Assembly: GCF_000591055.1 (NCBI RefSeq)
Contig: NC_020388.1
Location: forward strand, 992,001 to 1,056,000
Direction: 5' to 3'
From: Natronomonas moolapensis 8.8.11
GTDB lineage: Archaea > Halobacteriota > Halobacteria > Halobacteriales > Haloarculaceae
Length of the DNA: 64,000 bases
Part shown: positions 16,762-26,115 of the stretch, in pieces
Layout of the letters: each line of letters starts with the position of its first letter
Position numbering within the stretch: position 1 is the stretch's first letter
Notes under the pieces: generated by a model
Seen by the model: the letters and a program-made list of their open reading frames with translations, nothing else
Databases searched by the model: none
What the model was told of the DNA's origin: nothing
Position numbers and translations under genes: made by a program

Positions 16762-16908
16762 GCGTTTCGAGGCGTAACTGAAGGCGTTTCGAGGCGTAAC
16801 TGAAGGCGTTTCGAGGCGTAACTGAAGGCGTTTCGAGGCGTAACTGAAGGCGTTTCGAGGCGTAACTGAAGGCGTTTCGAGGCGTAAGTGAAAGCGTTTC
16901 GAGGTGTG
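16762..16908. repeat. 22-bp tandem repeat array, about 6.5 copies
   Basis: The unit GCGTTTCGAGGCGTAACTGAAG is repeated without interruption: five identical copies from 16762 to 16871, a sixth with two changes and a partial seventh ending just before the adh stop codon at 16911. There are no spacers, so it is not CRISPR. Confidence 0.95.
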
Positions 16909-16910
16909 AC

Positions 16911-17927
16911 CTACGGCTTGAGAACGGCCCGGAACCGCGCCTCGTTCTCCATCATCCGTCCGTAGGCGGTCTCGACTTCTTCGAGCGGATACGTCTCTAT
17001 CTTCGGTGTGATCCCGCGGAGCGAGCTGAACTCCAGGGTGTCCTGGGAGTCCCGGGCGTCGCCGGAGCCCCAGCCCTCGACCGATCCGGCGGTTCCGATG
17101 AGGTGTTGGGCGTTCACCGGGACGTCCTCGCCGGGGACGCCGACGACGATCACGGAGCCCCCGATGCCGACGCCCTCGACCACCGACGCGATCGCGTCGC
17201 TCGAGGGCGCCGTCGCGAGCACGCCGTCCGCGCCGCCGAGCGCCTGGAGTCGCTCAGCGGGGTCTTCGTCGGCCGCGTTCACGAAGTGGTCGGCCCCCAG
17301 CTCCGAAGCGAGGGGCTCCTTGTCCGGGCTTCGCGAGACGGCGACCGTCTCGTACCCGGCGGCGCGGGCGTACTGGATGCCGAGGTGGCCGAGTCCGCCG
17401 ACGCCCTGGACGGCGACGAGATCGCCCGGCTGCAAGTCGGCGTTCCGGAGCGCGTTGTACGTCGTGACGCCGGCACACAGAAGCGGGGCCGCGTCGGCCG
17501 CCGCCAGGTCCTCGGGGACCGCCGCGAGCGCCTCCGCGGGAACCGTCGTGAACTCGGCGTAGCCCCCGTCGAACGTGAGCCCCGTGATCTCGGCGCGTTC
17601 GCAGTTGAGGAACTCGCCGCGCCGGCACGGCTCGCAGGTGAAACAGTGGCCGCCGTGCCACCCCGCGCCGACGTAGTCGCCCGCCGACCAGTTCTCGACG
17701 CTCCCGCCGACCGAGTCGACGTAGCCGACGACTTCGTGGCCGGGGATCCGGGGGTAGCTGACGCCCGGGTACCCGCCCTCCGTGACGAAGACGTCGCTGT
17801 GGCAGATGCCGCAGGCCTCGACTGCCACGCGGACCTCGCCCGAGGCCGGCTCGGGGACCGCTCTCTCGACGACTTCGAACTCCGCACCCGCCTCGTCGAC
17901 GACCGCCGCGCGCATCGTCTCTGACAT
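16911..17927 (-). CDS. Zinc-dependent alcohol dehydrogenase (MDR family)
   Basis: 338 residues. The N-terminal GroES-like domain has the catalytic zinc ligands Cys in CGICHSDVFVTEGG and His in PGHEVVGYV, with a structural zinc site CEPCRRGEFLNC including HCFTC just upstream. The Rossmann fold has VQGVGGLGHLGIQYARAAGY. It oxidises alcohols or reduces aldehydes with NAD(P). The ATG at 17927 gives the family start (MSETMRAAVVDEAG); a much longer upstream frame is arginine-rich and rejected. It diverges from hyuA across 317 bp, which may only reflect shared promoter space. Confidence 0.93.
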   Translation of the reverse strand: MSETMRAAVVDEAGAEFEVVERAVPEPASGEVRVAVEACGICHSDVFVTEGGYPGVSYPRIPGHEVVGYVDSVGGSVENWSAGDYVGAGWHGGHCFTCEPCRRGEFLNCERAEITGLTFDGGYAEFTTVPAEALAAVPEDLAAADAAPLLCAGVTTYNALRNADLQPGDLVAVQGVGGLGHLGIQYARAAGYETVAVSRSPDKEPLASELGADHFVNAADEDPAERLQALGGADGVLATAPSSDAIASVVEGVGIGGSVIVVGVPGEDVPVNAQHLIGTAGSVEGWGSGDARDSQDTLEFSSLRGITPKIETYPLEEVETAYGRMMENEARFRAVLKP

Positions 17928-18244
17928 ACCGGGGAGGTCGCCCCCCGGGCGGAAAACCCCCGGCGTATCGGCAACCCGCCTCGCCGAACAGTCCGTCCAA
18001 CCGGAGGAGAGACGACCCCGCCGACAGGTCTCCACGCGTCGAGTCCACGCCAGTCGCCCGGTTCTTCGCACAGCGGCGAGGACGCTCGATGCCGTCTCCG
18101 TCCCCGTTCGGCCCGTCCGGACGAGCAACAGCGACTTCTTTTTCAGCGAGTGGGCCGACGACACGCTATGGAACGCCCTCCACAGGGTCTCCGACCCGTT
18201 CCGTCGCGGACCCACGCGAGGGCCCACACGACCACCCCACGACG
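17928..18244. other. Divergent intergenic region adh/hyuA, no gene seen
   Basis: A 317-bp GC-rich spacer. CGAGTGGGCCG and short T runs (TTCTTTTTCAG near 18136) are the only AT-rich parts. No clear TATA box or dyad was identified. Confidence 0.3.
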
Positions 18245-20338
18245 ATGACCGACGCAACCGACACCGAAACTGACGAACCGATCCGGGTCGGCGTCGACGT
18301 CGGCGGCACGTTCACCGACGTGGCGCTGTCGGTCGACGACCGCCTCGTGACGGCGAAGGTCCCGACGACCGACGAACAAAGCGTCGGCGCCCTGAAAGGG
18401 ATCGAGAAGGCCTGCAAGCGCGCCGAGATCGATCCGAGCGATCTCGACGAGTTCGCCCACGCGATGACCGTCTCGGTTAACGCCCTGCTCGAACGCGACG
18501 GGGCGACGACCGCGCTCGTGACGACGGCGGGCTTTCGGGACGTCCTGGAAATCGGTCGCCAGGACCGCCCCAACCTCTATGACCTGACGGCGGAAAAACC
18601 CGATCCGCTCGTCCCGCGGCGGCGGCGCTTCGAACTCGACGAGCGGGCGAGCGCCGACGGCGTCGAACGCCCCGTCGACCCCGGGGCAGTCGCCGAGTTG
18701 GCCGACACGCTCTCCGAGCGGGACGTCGACGCCGTCGCCGTCTGTCTGCTCCACGCCTACGCCGACCCCGAAAACGAACGCGTCGCCGCCGAGACGCTGC
18801 GGTCGGAACTCGACGTTCCAGTGTCGGCCTCCCACGAGGTGCTCGCGGAGTTCCGCGAGTACGAGCGCACCGCCACGACGACCGCCGACGCCTACGTCCG
18901 CCCCGCCATCGAGCGTTACGTCGGACGGCTGGTCGAGGCGGCCGACTCGAAGTCGATTCCGACGCCATGGATCATGCGGGCCAACGGCGGCATCGCAGAT
19001 CCCGACGCCGTCCGCGAACGCGCCGTGACGACGACGCTGTCCGGCCCGGCCGCAGGCGTCGTCGGCGCCGCGGCGACCGTCGACGACGCCGGCGTCGAGG
19101 GCCTCGTCACCTTCGATATGGGCGGGACCTCGAGCGACGTCAGCCTCGTCCGCGACGGGGACGCCGAACGGACGACCGACGCCGAGATCGCGGGCGTCCC
19201 GATCCGCACGCCGATGGTCGACGTCGACACCGTCGGCGCGGGCGGCGGCTCGATAGCCTGGGTGGATTCAGGGGGCGCGTTGCGCGTCGGCCCCCGGTCC
19301 GCCGGGGCCGACCCCGGTCCCGCCTGCTACGGCCGCGGGGGAACCGAGGCGACGGTGACGGACGCGAACGTCGTGTTGGGATACATCGGCCCGGAGACGG
19401 CCCTAGGCGGGGAGATGACCCTCGACGTCGGGGCCGCCGAGGACGCCCTCGCCGATCTGGCAGCGGCGGCGGGCCTCGAGGACGCCATAGAGGCCGCACG
19501 CGGGGTCTACCGCGTCGCGAACGCGACGATGACCCGGACGATCCGCTCTGTGACCGTCGAGCGCGGCCACGACCCCCGGGCGTTCGCCCTCGTCGCCTTC
19601 GGTGGCGCGGGGCCGATGCACGCCGCGTCGCTCGCGTCGGCGCTCGGGATCGACCGCGTCGTCGTCCCCCGCCCCAGCGGCGTTCTCTCGGCGTTCGGCC
19701 TGCTCGCGGCCGATGAGAGCCACGACGCCGTCAGGACTGTCGGCGCCGACCTCGTCGGGGCGGAGCCGGACCGACTCGACGCCGTCTACGAGGACCTCGT
19801 TTCCGAGGTGCTCTCGGACGCGTCGGATCCGGCGGCGGCGACGGTCGAGCGTGCCGCCGACTGCCGGTACGCTGGCCAGAGCTTCGAGTTGACCGTCCCC
19901 GTCGAGGAGGCCTTCGACGCCACGGCGCTCCGCCGGCGCTTCGAGGCGGCCCACGAGCGCGCCTACGGATACGCGATGGACGAGGGGATCGAGGTGGTCA
20001 ACCTCCGGGCGACCGCGACCGTCGAGGGGACCGAGCCAGTCGTACGCCACGACGGCGACGGCGGGACCTCCCTCGGAAGTCGGGTCGCCCACTTCCCCGA
20101 AACCGGCGCCCGCGAGACGGCCGTCTACGACCGGGATCGGCTCGCCCCCGGGACGACGATCGCCGGCCCGGCAATCCTCGAGCAGGCCGAGAGCACGACC
20201 GTCCTCCCGCCGGCGTGGAACGGCGACACCCTCGAAGACGGGACGCTCGTGATGACCCGGCAGGGGGAACGCAACGGGGGGGGCGGGCGGAGAGCCGACG
20301 GGACCGCCGCGGGAATCGAGGGGGACCTCGACCGATGA
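18245..20338 (+). CDS. hyuA: Hydantoinase/5-oxoprolinase-type ATPase subunit A
   Basis: 697 residues. The N terminus IRVGVDVGGTFTDVALS is the phosphate-1 motif of the ASKHA ATPase fold. DMGGTSSDVSLVRDG (about 290) and the glycine-rich VDTVGAGGGSIAW follow, with FGGAGPMHA and the C-terminal beta-rich domain. With HyuB it performs ATP-dependent opening of a cyclic amide (5-oxoproline, N-methylhydantoin) or a related carboxylation; the substrate cannot be predicted. The ATG at 18245 is chosen because the VGVDVGGT motif lies about 15 residues in, as usual. Its stop overlaps hyuB. Confidence 0.9.
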   Translation: MTDATDTETDEPIRVGVDVGGTFTDVALSVDDRLVTAKVPTTDEQSVGALKGIEKACKRAEIDPSDLDEFAHAMTVSVNALLERDGATTALVTTAGFRDVLEIGRQDRPNLYDLTAEKPDPLVPRRRRFELDERASADGVERPVDPGAVAELADTLSERDVDAVAVCLLHAYADPENERVAAETLRSELDVPVSASHEVLAEFREYERTATTTADAYVRPAIERYVGRLVEAADSKSIPTPWIMRANGGIADPDAVRERAVTTTLSGPAAGVVGAAATVDDAGVEGLVTFDMGGTSSDVSLVRDGDAERTTDAEIAGVPIRTPMVDVDTVGAGGGSIAWVDSGGALRVGPRSAGADPGPACYGRGGTEATVTDANVVLGYIGPETALGGEMTLDVGAAEDALADLAAAAGLEDAIEAARGVYRVANATMTRTIRSVTVERGHDPRAFALVAFGGAGPMHAASLASALGIDRVVVPRPSGVLSAFGLLAADESHDAVRTVGADLVGAEPDRLDAVYEDLVSEVLSDASDPAAATVERAADCRYAGQSFELTVPVEEAFDATALRRRFEAAHERAYGYAMDEGIEVVNLRATATVEGTEPVVRHDGDGGTSLGSRVAHFPETGARETAVYDRDRLAPGTTIAGPAILEQAESTTVLPPAWNGDTLEDGTLVMTRQGERNGGGGRRADGTAAGIEGDLDR

Positions 20339-21945
20339 CTCCGGGGGCTATCGACCCGGTCACCCTCGAGGTGCTGCGCAACCAGTTCGAGAGCACCGCC
20401 GACGAGATGGGACAGGCCCTGATCCGCGGGGCGTACTCGCCGAACATCAAGGAGCGACGGGACTGCTCGACGGCGCTGTTCGACGTCGAGGGACGGATGA
20501 TCGCCCAGGCCGAGCACATCCCGGTCCACCTCGGGGCGATGCCGGAGGCCGTCGACGCCGTCCTCGCATGCGATCCCCGGCCCGGCGACGTCTTCGTGCT
20601 CAACGACCCCTTCAGCGGCGGGACCCACCTGCCCGACGTGACGATGGTCTCGACGATCGCCCCCGAGGACGAAATCGTCGGCTACGCGGTTTCGCGGGCC
20701 CACCACGCCGACATGGGCGGGATGACCCCCGGCAGCATGCCGGCCGGCGCTCGCGAGATCTACCAGGAGGGGCTCCGGCTGCCCCCGGTTCGGCTCGTCG
20801 AGGGCGGGTCGGTCCGCGAGGACGTCCGCTCGCTCGTCCTCGCGAACGTCCGGAACCCGGGCGAACGGAAGGCCGACCTGCGCGCCCAACTCGCGGCGAA
20901 CGAGCGCGCGGAGGCCCGCGTCGCCTCGCTGTTCGACGAGCACGGCCGCGACACCGTCATCGCCGGCTTCGACGCAGTGATCGGGTACTCCCGCGAGCGC
21001 GTCGTCGGCGAGATCGAGGCCCTCCCGGACGGCGTCTACGAGGCGACCGACCGCCTCGAGGGCGACGGCGTCACCGACGATGACATCTCGATCGCTGTCG
21101 CGGTAACGATCGACGGTGCGTCGATCGACGTCGACTTCGCCGGCACGGACGACCAACTCGAGGGGAACCTCAACGCGCCGCTGTCGGTCGCCAAGAGCGC
21201 GGTCTACTTCGTTGTCCGATGTGTCACCGATCCGGAGATCCCGCCGAACCACGGCTGTTATGACCCCGTTTCCGTCGACGCCCCCGAGGGGTCGCTTCTG
21301 AACCCCGAGCCGCCGGCGGCGGTCGTCGGCGGCAACGTCGAGACCAGCCAGCGGGTCACGGACGTCGTCTTCGCGGCGCTTTCGGGGGCGGCTCCCGACC
21401 GCGTGCCCGCCCAGGGGCAGGGGACGATGAACAACCTGACCGTCGGCGCCCGTGACGGCTCCTTTACGTACTACGAGACGATCGCGGGAGGGTTCGGCGC
21501 CCGCGCCGGCCGCGACGGCATGGACGGCGTCCAGGTCGGAATGACGAACACGCTCAACACGCCCGTCGAGTCGCTGGAGACCGAGTACCCGATGCGGGTC
21601 GAGCGCTACGCGCTCCGTCCCGACAGCGGCGGGCGCGGGACCGCCCGCGGCGGGTTGGGTATCGAGCGATCCGTCACCGTCGAGGCCGACGCGACGGTTT
21701 CGCTTCTGACCGAGCGCCGCCGGCACGCGCCGAGGGGCATCGCGGGCGGGGAAGACGGCGCCCTCGGCGAGAACCTGATCGACGGCGAGGTCGTTCCCGC
21801 CAAGACCACCGTCGACGTCGAGGCGGGGACGACGGTCACGGTCCGAACGCCCGGCGGCGGCGGACACGGCGCCCCCGAGGAACGCGACTCGGAGACCCTC
21901 GCCGCCGACCGCGCCGACGGGAAGCGGACGGACGGCGAGCGCTGA
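20335..21945 (+). CDS. hyuB: Hydantoinase/5-oxoprolinase-type subunit B
   Basis: 536 residues, partner of HyuA. Family signatures are [23 protein letters not shown]-like [59 protein letters not shown] and the C-terminal [11 protein letters not shown]. The ATGA overlap with hyuA implies translational coupling and a stoichiometric complex. No transporter or racemase is adjacent to indicate the substrate. Confidence 0.92.
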   Translation: MTPGAIDPVTLEVLRNQFESTADEMGQALIRGAYSPNIKERRDCSTALFDVEGRMIAQAEHIPVHLGAMPEAVDAVLACDPRPGDVFVLNDPFSGGTHLPDVTMVSTIAPEDEIVGYAVSRAHHADMGGMTPGSMPAGAREIYQEGLRLPPVRLVEGGSVREDVRSLVLANVRNPGERKADLRAQLAANERAEARVASLFDEHGRDTVIAGFDAVIGYSRERVVGEIEALPDGVYEATDRLEGDGVTDDDISIAVAVTIDGASIDVDFAGTDDQLEGNLNAPLSVAKSAVYFVVRCVTDPEIPPNHGCYDPVSVDAPEGSLLNPEPPAAVVGGNVETSQRVTDVVFAALSGAAPDRVPAQGQGTMNNLTVGARDGSFTYYETIAGGFGARAGRDGMDGVQVGMTNTLNTPVESLETEYPMRVERYALRPDSGGRGTARGGLGIERSVTVEADATVSLLTERRRHAPRGIAGGEDGALGENLIDGEVVPAKTTVDVEAGTTVTVRTPGGGGHGAPEERDSETLAADRADGKRTDGER

Positions 21946-22144
21946 ACGCACACGCTTTTGTATCGGCCGGTTCCGCACCGTCGCGCGTTGTTACTCGATC
22001 GACAGCGAGGAGCCTCGGCTCTGGGCCTCCCGCCGGCAAGCGCCAAGGCGTCGATCCGCGAGCCGACCGCTGGCCGGCGGAACTGTCCTATGACGGTCCC
22101 TGGCCGGTCGGACGGCGACACCGCCCCGACCGTACGGAGGCCTC

Positions 22145-22624
22145 TCAGGCCGCCTCGGCGGCCTCGAGGAGTTCCTCGTAGTCCGGTTCGTTCGTCGGAT
22201 CCTCGGCGACCCACTGGTAGGCGACCGCGCCGTCGCCGTCGACGACGAACACCGATCGGTTCGCGATCCCGTGGAGCCCCAACTCGGGGATGTCGATCCG
22301 GACGTCGTAGGCGTCGATGGCCTCGCGAGCCGTGTCGCTCACGAGGTCGAACTCGATGCCGTGTTCCTCTCGGAACGCTCCCTGGCAGAACGGCGAGTCG
22401 GCGCTCACGCCCAAGAGCGTCGCGTTCGCGTCCTCGAAACGGTCGAGTCGCCCCTGGAGGGCGATCATCTCGTTCGAACACGGCGGCGTGAACGCCCCCG
22501 GAAAGAACACGACGACGACGGGACCGCCGCCTATGTGATCCTCGAGATCGAACGACTCGTGGTCGCTGGTGCCGACTGTCGCGACGAACGCCGGTGCGTC
22601 GTCTCCGACTTCGGGATGTGACAT
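22145..22624 (-). CDS. Peroxiredoxin (AhpC/TSA family)
   Basis: 159 residues, thioredoxin fold. The peroxidatic Cys49 lies in PGAFTPPC, the PxxxTxxC motif, and Arg in the GIANRSVFVVDGDG strand follows. Cys80 (DSPFCQGAF) could be the resolving cysteine. It reduces hydrogen peroxide and organic peroxides in the cytoplasm. The ATG at 22624 fits a leaderless transcript: the minus strand has TTTTATAT at 22647-22654, about 27 bp upstream. A longer arginine-rich upstream frame is rejected. Confidence 0.92.
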   Translation of the reverse strand: MSHPEVGDDAPAFVATVGTSDHESFDLEDHIGGGPVVVVFFPGAFTPPCSNEMIALQGRLDRFEDANATLLGVSADSPFCQGAFREEHGIEFDLVSDTAREAIDAYDVRIDIPELGLHGIANRSVFVVDGDGAVAYQWVAEDPTNEPDYEELLEAAEAA

Positions 22625-22646
22625 ACGTTTTATTTTTAACGTTTCG

Positions 22647-22654
22647 ATATAAAA
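22647..22654 (-). promoter_or_regulatory. TATA box of the peroxiredoxin gene
   Basis: TTTTATAT on the minus strand centred about 27 bp upstream of the ATG at 22624, the spacing expected for a leaderless haloarchaeal transcript. Confidence 0.5.
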
Positions 22655-22767
22655 GCCGTCGCGAGCGCGAGCGAGCGCCGACTCGAGGGAGGGCCGCGAC
22701 GCTTCGAGCGGGCGATCGACGCCGGGACACTCCGAGCGCGGTCGCCGTCGGCCGCGACGCGGCCGAC

Positions 22768-23253
22768 TCAGAGGACGCGCCCGTCGGCGAGCGCGGCGAC
22801 CCCGTCCTCGACGCTCTCGTGGTTTCCGTCGTCGTAGCGCGGACACACGCCGAGGACCTCCTCGTCGTTCCGGACAGCCAGACAGACCGCCGGGAGGACG
22901 ACGACGCGTTCGAGTCGTCCGACCCCGGGGCGTTCCTTGAAGAAGGGTCGGAGCGCCCCCGCCCCGACTGCGTCGGCGAACTCGTCGTACCGCGCGGCCG
23001 CCTCCGGCGTCGGCCCGTCGGCAGGCACCCGGGCTTTCGCCGCCCACTGTACCGTCCGAACGGACTCGATGGCGCCCTCGGCGGCCAACTGATCGAGGCG
23101 GGCGAGCACCGTCCGTTGTCTGTCGCGGACGACGTCGGAAACCCCCGTCCGGAGGTAGAGTGTGACCTCGCCGTCGAAGGGGTCCGTCGCCGTCTCCGAC
23201 GAGGCCGTCGGGTCGAGGGCGCTCCGCGTGGCACGCGGTATCATACTACTCAT
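22768..23253 (-). CDS. Conserved haloarchaeal protein, HTH-domain type
   Basis: 161 residues, soluble and acidic. The core reads VTLYLRTGVSDVVRDRQRTV, then LARLDQLAAEGAIESVRTVQW, and ends VVLPAVCLAVRNDEEVLGVCP. This resembles a haloarchaeal family annotated only as HTH-domain protein, with no known function. MIPRATRS (23244) is an alternative start. TTTTTATG on the minus strand near 23275 would allow leaderless transcription from 23253. The peroxiredoxin lies 143 bp downstream on the same strand, so stress-related control is possible but unproven. Confidence 0.75.
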   Translation of the reverse strand: MSSMIPRATRSALDPTASSETATDPFDGEVTLYLRTGVSDVVRDRQRTVLARLDQLAAEGAIESVRTVQWAAKARVPADGPTPEAAARYDEFADAVGAGALRPFFKERPGVGRLERVVVLPAVCLAVRNDEEVLGVCPRYDDGNHESVEDGVAALADGRVL

Positions 23254-23398
23254 ACATTTGCGTTTTGTTTTTGAACATAAAAACGTTCTGTGAGGCGTTT
23301 GTCTATTTGAATTGGCAAAAAGTAAATACCCATTTTATTTTCCGGTATAAAAGGTAGCAACATTGTTTCGACGGAGCAGAGAGGCGACCGATCCGTTG

Positions 23399-23490
23399 AG
23401 AGCGGGCGGGCACCGTTGTGAGCGGGCGAGCACCGTTGTGAGCGGGCGGGCACCGTTGTGAGCGGGCGAGCACCGTTGTGAGCGGGCGGT
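23399..23490. repeat. 20-bp tandem repeat, four copies plus a partial, alternating variants
   Basis: AGCGGGCGRGCACCGTTGTG repeats at 23401, 23421, 23441 and 23461, with R alternating G, A, G, A; a partial fifth begins at 23481. The alternation means the true unit is a 40-bp dimer repeated twice. No spacers. Confidence 0.95.
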
Positions 23491-23497
23491 TGGAGCG

Positions 23498-23557
23498 CAC
23501 TGTCGACCCACTATGGGACCGATACCACACTGTCGACCCGCAACGCAGCCGATACTG
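23498..23557. repeat. 30-bp imperfect direct repeat, two copies
   Basis: CACTGTCGACCC occurs at 23498-23509 and 23528-23539, and CCGATAC at 23519-23525 and 23549-23555, both with a 30-bp period. Confidence 0.8.
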
Positions 23558-23642
23558 TAAGGCGGTCCCGGCCGGCACGCGGTTCGTCGGGCACACCAGA
23601 AGCGCTAATGGAGCAGAGTCCAACTATCGGGTGTTCAGACGC

Positions 23643-24446
23643 ATGATCGAATCCGTCCTCCGCGTGGACGTTCTGTTGTTTCTCGCCATCGGCGTCCTCG
23701 GCGGCGCCCACTGTGTCGGGATGTGCGGGCCGCTGGTGACGATGTACTCCGAGCGGATGACGCCCCGCTCCGACGGCGGGACGACCGCGGCCGCTCGTCG
23801 CGGCCGCGAGAGCCACCTCACGACCTACGAAGTGCGACAGCACGCGCTGTTCAACGTCGGCCGGGCGACGAGTTACGCGCTGTTGGGGGCGGCCTTCGGC
23901 GCGTTGGGCGGCGCCGTGTTCGTGACGACCGAGGAGTTGACAGCGGTCGCCGACCTCGTTCGCGGGGGAGTCGGGGTCGTCGTCGGCGCGTTCATTATCG
24001 CCGCTGGCGCGAAGTATCTCCTCGGCAGCGGGGCGGCCGGCATCGACATCCCGGGTGTGGGCCGGGCGACGAACTGGCTCGGCGTCCGGATTCACGGCTT
24101 CGTCAATAGCCCCAACATCGCCGCCCTCGGCGCGCTCCACGGACTGCTCCCGTGTCCGATCCTCTATCCCGCCTACCTCTTTGCGTTCGCCACCGGGTCG
24201 GCGCTTTCGGGTGCGATCGCCCTCGCGGCGCTCGGCATCGGGACGATCCCGGCGGTGTTCGCCTACGGCACGCTCATCGAGTCGGTCGATGCGGTCCACC
24301 GCCAGCGGCTCCACCGCCTGCTTGGCGTCGCGTTCCTCGTGCTCGGATACGTCCTGTTCGCACACGGGCTGATGGCCGTCGGGATCCACCTTCCGTCGCC
24401 GCCGTTGCCGCACTACCAGCCGCTCGGCGGAGGAATGGCTCACTGA
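23643..24446 (+). CDS. SafE/TauE-type six-helix membrane protein (DsbD_2-like), putative copper or thiol transport
   Basis: 267 residues with about six transmembrane segments. The first helix has GVLGGAHCVGMCGPLVTMY, the signature of the family that accompanies cbb3-oxidase copper loading and urease/nickel maturation in bacteria; LHGLLPCPILYPAY lies in the fourth helix. Cys and Met residues in these motifs suggest metal or thiol handling. I chose ATG 23643 (MIESVLRVDVLLFLAIG), since upstream in-frame sequence is repeats. The next gene follows after 34 bp. Confidence 0.8.
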   Translation: MIESVLRVDVLLFLAIGVLGGAHCVGMCGPLVTMYSERMTPRSDGGTTAAARRGRESHLTTYEVRQHALFNVGRATSYALLGAAFGALGGAVFVTTEELTAVADLVRGGVGVVVGAFIIAAGAKYLLGSGAAGIDIPGVGRATNWLGVRIHGFVNSPNIAALGALHGLLPCPILYPAYLFAFATGSALSGAIALAALGIGTIPAVFAYGTLIESVDAVHRQRLHRLLGVAFLVLGYVLFAHGLMAVGIHLPSPPLPHYQPLGGGMAH

Positions 24447-24480
24447 CGCCCCGCCCGCTCTCAGCCGTCACGCCACAGTC

Positions 24481-24804
24481 ATGACACCCGAATACGCCGC
24501 CATCGCCTGGCTCAGCCCGCAGTTGGCCCCCGTCCTGTTGGGGGTCATCCTGATCGCTGGCGCCGGAACCGGCCTGCTGTTCTTCGCGGCGGTCGTCGCC
24601 TACCGTCGCCGTGGGACGCCGCGATATCTGTTGATAACCGGCGCGTTGGGCGCGCTGTTCGTCCGCTCGCTCGTCGGGACCGCCACCGTCTTCGGGGCGA
24701 TCCCGATGGTGTTCCACCACCTCACTAGCCACGGGCTGGACCTCCTCATCGCTGCCACGCTGTTGTTCGTGATTTCGAGAGAGGGTCGAGGCCGCGGCGA
24801 GTGA
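24481..24804 (+). CDS. Small three-helix membrane protein, function unknown
   Basis: 107 residues with hydrophobic segments at about 14-40 (LAPVLLGVILIAGAGTGLLFFAAVVAY), 48-70 and 76-98. It starts MTPEYAAIAWLSPQ. Probably cotranscribed with the SafE-like gene 34 bp upstream. I recall similar haloarchaeal proteins beside that gene, but no function. Confidence 0.75.
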   Translation: MTPEYAAIAWLSPQLAPVLLGVILIAGAGTGLLFFAAVVAYRRRGTPRYLLITGALGALFVRSLVGTATVFGAIPMVFHHLTSHGLDLLIAATLLFVISREGRGRGE

Positions 24805-24863
24805 CGCCCCCCTGACGGGCGTCTGACGAGGGTATTTAATCGACCGCCACGCATCGAACACCG

Positions 24864-25073
24864 ATGGGCGAGTACGGACCGGACCTCGAATCGGTGACCG
24901 TGGCGTTCGACGAGGAGACGATCGAGGCGCTCGACGAGAAGGCCTTCACCGACCACCGCGACAACCGCGAGGCGGCGATCCGAGACTGCCTCGACGAGTG
25001 GCTCAAGCGGCGGGCCGACGGGGCGGACGGAACCGAGGGGACCGACGGGGCCGATACCGAACCCTCCGAGTGA
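24864..25073 (+). CDS. Ribbon-helix-helix protein
   Basis: 69 residues. Residues 8-48 (LESVTVAFDEETIEALDEKA, then RDNREAAIRDCLDEWLK) match a ribbon-helix-helix DNA-binding fold: one beta strand, helix, turn, helix. The C-terminal 20 residues are a repetitive acidic GADGTEGTDGAD tail. It is probably a small dimeric regulator. The 59-bp gap from the preceding gene contains GTATTTAATCG, a TATA-like element about 30 bp before the ATG. Confidence 0.75.
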   Translation: MGEYGPDLESVTVAFDEETIEALDEKAFTDHRDNREAAIRDCLDEWLKRRADGADGTEGTDGADTEPSE

Positions 25074-25179
25074 CGCGGTTCGCCGCCGTCCGGCCGCGCG
25101 ACTGACGGGGGCCGATCGGTCGCCACGCTCCCGGCCGGTTTCCGAGGACCGATACGGCTCCGACGAGAAGCGAGACCCG

Positions 25180-26103
25180 ATGACCGACACCGATCACGCC
25201 AACGCCGGCTACCGGCGGCTGTTCGACGACTCGGGGCTCTCGGTCGGACTCGGGTTGCCGCTCACCGGCGTGCGGGAGTCGACACCGGCCGTCGACGCCG
25301 AGGTCCGGCTGGCCGAACACGCCGAGAAAGTCGGCTTCGACGCGCTCTGGGCGCGGGACGTCCCGACCTACTGGCCGCGGTTCGGCGACGCCGGCGGGGC
25401 GTTCGACACCTGGCCGCTGCTGTCGCACGTGGCCGCCCACACCGACTCGATCGCGCTCGGGACCTCGAGCGTCGTGTTGCCCCTTCGGCACCCGATCCAC
25501 GTCGCGAAGGCCGCCGCGACCGTCGACCGGCTCTCCGATGGGCGGCTCGTGCTCGGGGTCGCCTCGGGGGATCGCGACCCCGAGTACCCCGCCTTCGGCG
25601 TCGATGCCGACGCTCGCGGCGAGTCAGTCCGCGAGAGCGTCGCGGCCCTCCGGGCGATCTGGAGCGAGTCGTTCCCGACGGTCGAGGGGACGTGGGGCCG
25701 CCTCGATGGCGACCTCGACGTCCTCCCGAAGCCGACGACGGAGACGCTGCCGTTGCTCCCGACCGGCAACGCCCGCCAGTCGACCGAGTGGATCGCCGAC
25801 CACGGCGACGGGTGGCTCTTCTATCACCTTCCCGAGTCCACCCTGGAGTCGTACCTCGAGACGTGGCGCGGCCTCGCCGGCGGGAAGCCGTTCGTGATCG
25901 CCGTCAGGGTCGCGCTCGCGGACGATCCGAGCGCCGACCCCGAGCCGCTGCATCTCGGCTATCGAGCCGGCGTCGAGTGGTTCCGGAACTACTTCCGGCG
26001 TCTCGAGGGGTACGGCCTCGATCACGTCATCGTCGGGCTCGAGGCCGACGACCCCGAGCGGGCGATGGAGACGTTCGCGACGGAAGTCCTCGAGCACCTG
26101 TGA
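25180..26103 (+). CDS. Luciferase-like (LLM class) oxidoreductase
   Basis: 307 residues, flavin- or F420-dependent TIM barrel. SVGLGLPLTG at the first strand, AEHAEKVGFDALWARD, LGTSSVVLPLRHPIHVAKAA, DRLSDGRLVLGVASGDRDPEY and LPTGNARQSTEWIADHGDGW are typical of the family. It transfers hydride to an unknown substrate; haloarchaea make F420, so that cofactor is likely. It stands alone, and the convergent lipoprotein gene ends 12 bp downstream. Confidence 0.85.
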   Translation: MTDTDHANAGYRRLFDDSGLSVGLGLPLTGVRESTPAVDAEVRLAEHAEKVGFDALWARDVPTYWPRFGDAGGAFDTWPLLSHVAAHTDSIALGTSSVVLPLRHPIHVAKAAATVDRLSDGRLVLGVASGDRDPEYPAFGVDADARGESVRESVAALRAIWSESFPTVEGTWGRLDGDLDVLPKPTTETLPLLPTGNARQSTEWIADHGDGWLFYHLPESTLESYLETWRGLAGGKPFVIAVRVALADDPSADPEPLHLGYRAGVEWFRNYFRRLEGYGLDHVIVGLEADDPERAMETFATEVLEHL

Positions 26104-26115
26104 GCGGCGGGGCGA

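Larger units (their letters stand above)
16312..16910. other. Non-coding stretch between the MATE and adh genes
   Basis: About 600 bp without a gene, holding an IS605-like end (16487-16690) and the 22-bp tandem repeat array (16762-16908). A 9-bp direct repeat GCATTCTCT (16471-16479 and 16482-16490) precedes the IS-like hairpin. Confidence 0.5.
23254..23642. other. Repeat-rich intergenic region, no gene seen
   Basis: 389 bp between divergent genes. The left part is AT-rich promoter sequence (GAACATAAAAACG, TATTTTCCGGTATAAAAGG); the right part is filled by the 20-bp and 30-bp repeats listed separately. Confidence 0.5.

Noticed and set aside
16762-16908. CRISPR array
   Set aside because: Repeats are contiguous with no spacers, and no cas genes are present in the window.
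20125-21978. 617-codon open frame antisense to hyuB
   Set aside because: Arg/Asp/Val-rich shadow of a full-length hyuB with all family motifs.
23303-23623. Repeat protein encoded on the minus strand across the 20-bp repeats
   Set aside because: The frame is open only because the repeats lack stops; composition is basic and non-haloarchaeal, and there is no promoter or start context.
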